NCBI RefSeq assembly: GCF_902506555.1 | Contig: NZ_LR732707.1 | Coordinates: 2,003,565-2,067,564, forward strand | DNA length: 64,000 nt | Direction: 5' to 3' | Source of the DNA: Sphingorhabdus sp. 109 | Lineage (GTDB): Bacteria > Pseudomonadota > Alphaproteobacteria > Sphingomonadales > Sphingomonadaceae | Shown: positions 63,623 to 64,000 of the stretch, piece after piece | Numbering within the stretch: the stretch's first letter is position 1 | Layout of the letters: each line of letters starts with the position of its first letter | Translations under genes and position numbers: made by a program | Notes under the pieces: generated by a model | The model's input: the letters and a program-made list of their open reading frames with translations, nothing else | Database searches by the model: none | What the model was told of the DNA's origin: nothing

Positions 63623-64000
63623 CTATTCGGCAGCCTCCAGCGCCGGCTCGCCCTGCCCCGCACCCTGCTGTGAATTGGGGCCGTAAAATTTGAGCACCCC
63701 GTCGTCGACGGGATCGTGGCGCAATATCTTCCGGTCGAACAGATAATCCTGGTTGAGCTTCCACGGCATGGCGGTGCTGTTGCGCGGCAATTCGTCGATC
63801 GACCGCTGGATATAGCCGGAGGAGAAATCGAACAATTGCTCCTGCTCCAGCTCCTTGTCCAGCACCGGATTGGCGATCCGCGTCGAGGTCGCGTCCATAT
63901 GGTTGAGCAGGCGGCAGGTATATTCCGAGACAATATCCGCCTTCAGCGTCCAGCTGGCGTTGAGATAGCCGAAGACGATCGCCAGATTGGGAATGTCGGA
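63623..64000 (-). CDS. Flavin-containing monooxygenase (copy 2), 3' part only
   Basis: The last 125 codons of a second monooxygenase, cut by the right edge. The frame is open to position 64000 and reads SDIPNLAIVFGYLNASWTLK, then EYTCRLLNHMDA, closely matching the copy 1 stretch from GIPNFGMTMGY. The tail SSGYIQRSIDELPRNSTAMP and FYGPNSQQGAG also aligns. A short ATG frame inside (63898) is internal, not the start. Likely an FAD/NADPH monooxygenase as for copy 1. Confidence 0.85.
   Translation of the reverse strand, partial: SDIPNLAIVFGYLNASWTLKADIVSEYTCRLLNHMDATSTRIANPVLDKELEQEQLFDFSSGYIQRSIDELPRNSTAMPWKLNQDYLFDRKILRHDPVDDGVLKFYGPNSQQGAGQGEPALEAAE

Overview
The window looks like chromosomal DNA from a sphingomonad (Alphaproteobacteria, Sphingomonadales; a Sphingopyxis/Sphingorhabdus-like genome is my inference). 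Seen: moderately GC-rich, densely packed genes; the hisB-H-A-F-E-hinT order; an alphaproteobacterial-type SOS box (GAAC-N7-GAAC) upstream of uvrA; a ctaC-ctaD-ctaB-ctaG-ctaE oxidase operon; class II fumarase after sspB; and several dispersed palindromic repeats of the kind common in sphingomonad genomes. Most of it is core chromosome. The clearest mobile signature is at the left edge.

Layout. 1-2514: a DUF2924 protein coupled to a large serine recombinase, next to tRNA-Phe(GAA). 2616-7936 (minus): the histidine operon hisB-H-A-F-E, a HIT protein, a Na+-dependent NSS transporter and the gyrase inhibitor YacG. 8051-14554: sspB-fumC, a small hypothetical, a DUF2585 membrane protein, an MFS transporter, an AI-2E family permease and gmk. 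14555-23025: a DUF1579-like secreted protein, an unusual FAD oxidoreductase with a membrane tail, uvrA with an in-frame palindromic insertion, an LMW-PTP-like protein, DUF4345 and a cytochrome P450. 23138-32863: a Tyr/Gly- then Arg-rich lipoprotein, a fatty acid desaturase, and a type II secretion operon gspC-D-E-F-G-L-M that lacks the minor pseudopilin genes H, I, J and K. 32959-40657: HAD hydrolase and SMP-30 divergent from an aldehyde dehydrogenase and a ThDP enzyme, then glutaminase, an EVE protein and two fasciclin lipoproteins, each with its own terminator.

40782-50533 (minus): a pteridine-reductase-like SDR with folB, an rRNA methyltransferase-like gene, thrC, SURF1, DUF983 and the cytochrome c oxidase operon, including a 53-residue membrane gene. 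50729-53524 (plus): pyrE-pdxJ-acpS-lepB, with a palindromic element between pdxJ and acpS whose last stem carries the acpS ribosome binding site. 53533-55397 (minus): an NlpC/P60 endopeptidase and argC. 55725-55853 (minus): a 42-residue ORF with a good promoter and RBS and a lasso-peptide-like leader motif, but no biosynthetic partner in view. 56096-64000: an amidohydrolase, an AraC regulator and a serine beta-lactamase-like hydrolase, then an M17 aminopeptidase, a Baeyer-Villiger-type monooxygenase, a PilZ protein and the 3' part of a second monooxygenase.

Most worth following up: the palindromic element inside the UvrA reading frame; the RiPP-like precursor ORF; the repeat that supplies the acpS Shine-Dalgarno; the reduced T2SS operon; and the membrane-tailed flavoprotein. 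I saw no CRISPR array, no intact prophage and no obvious multi-gene defence island.
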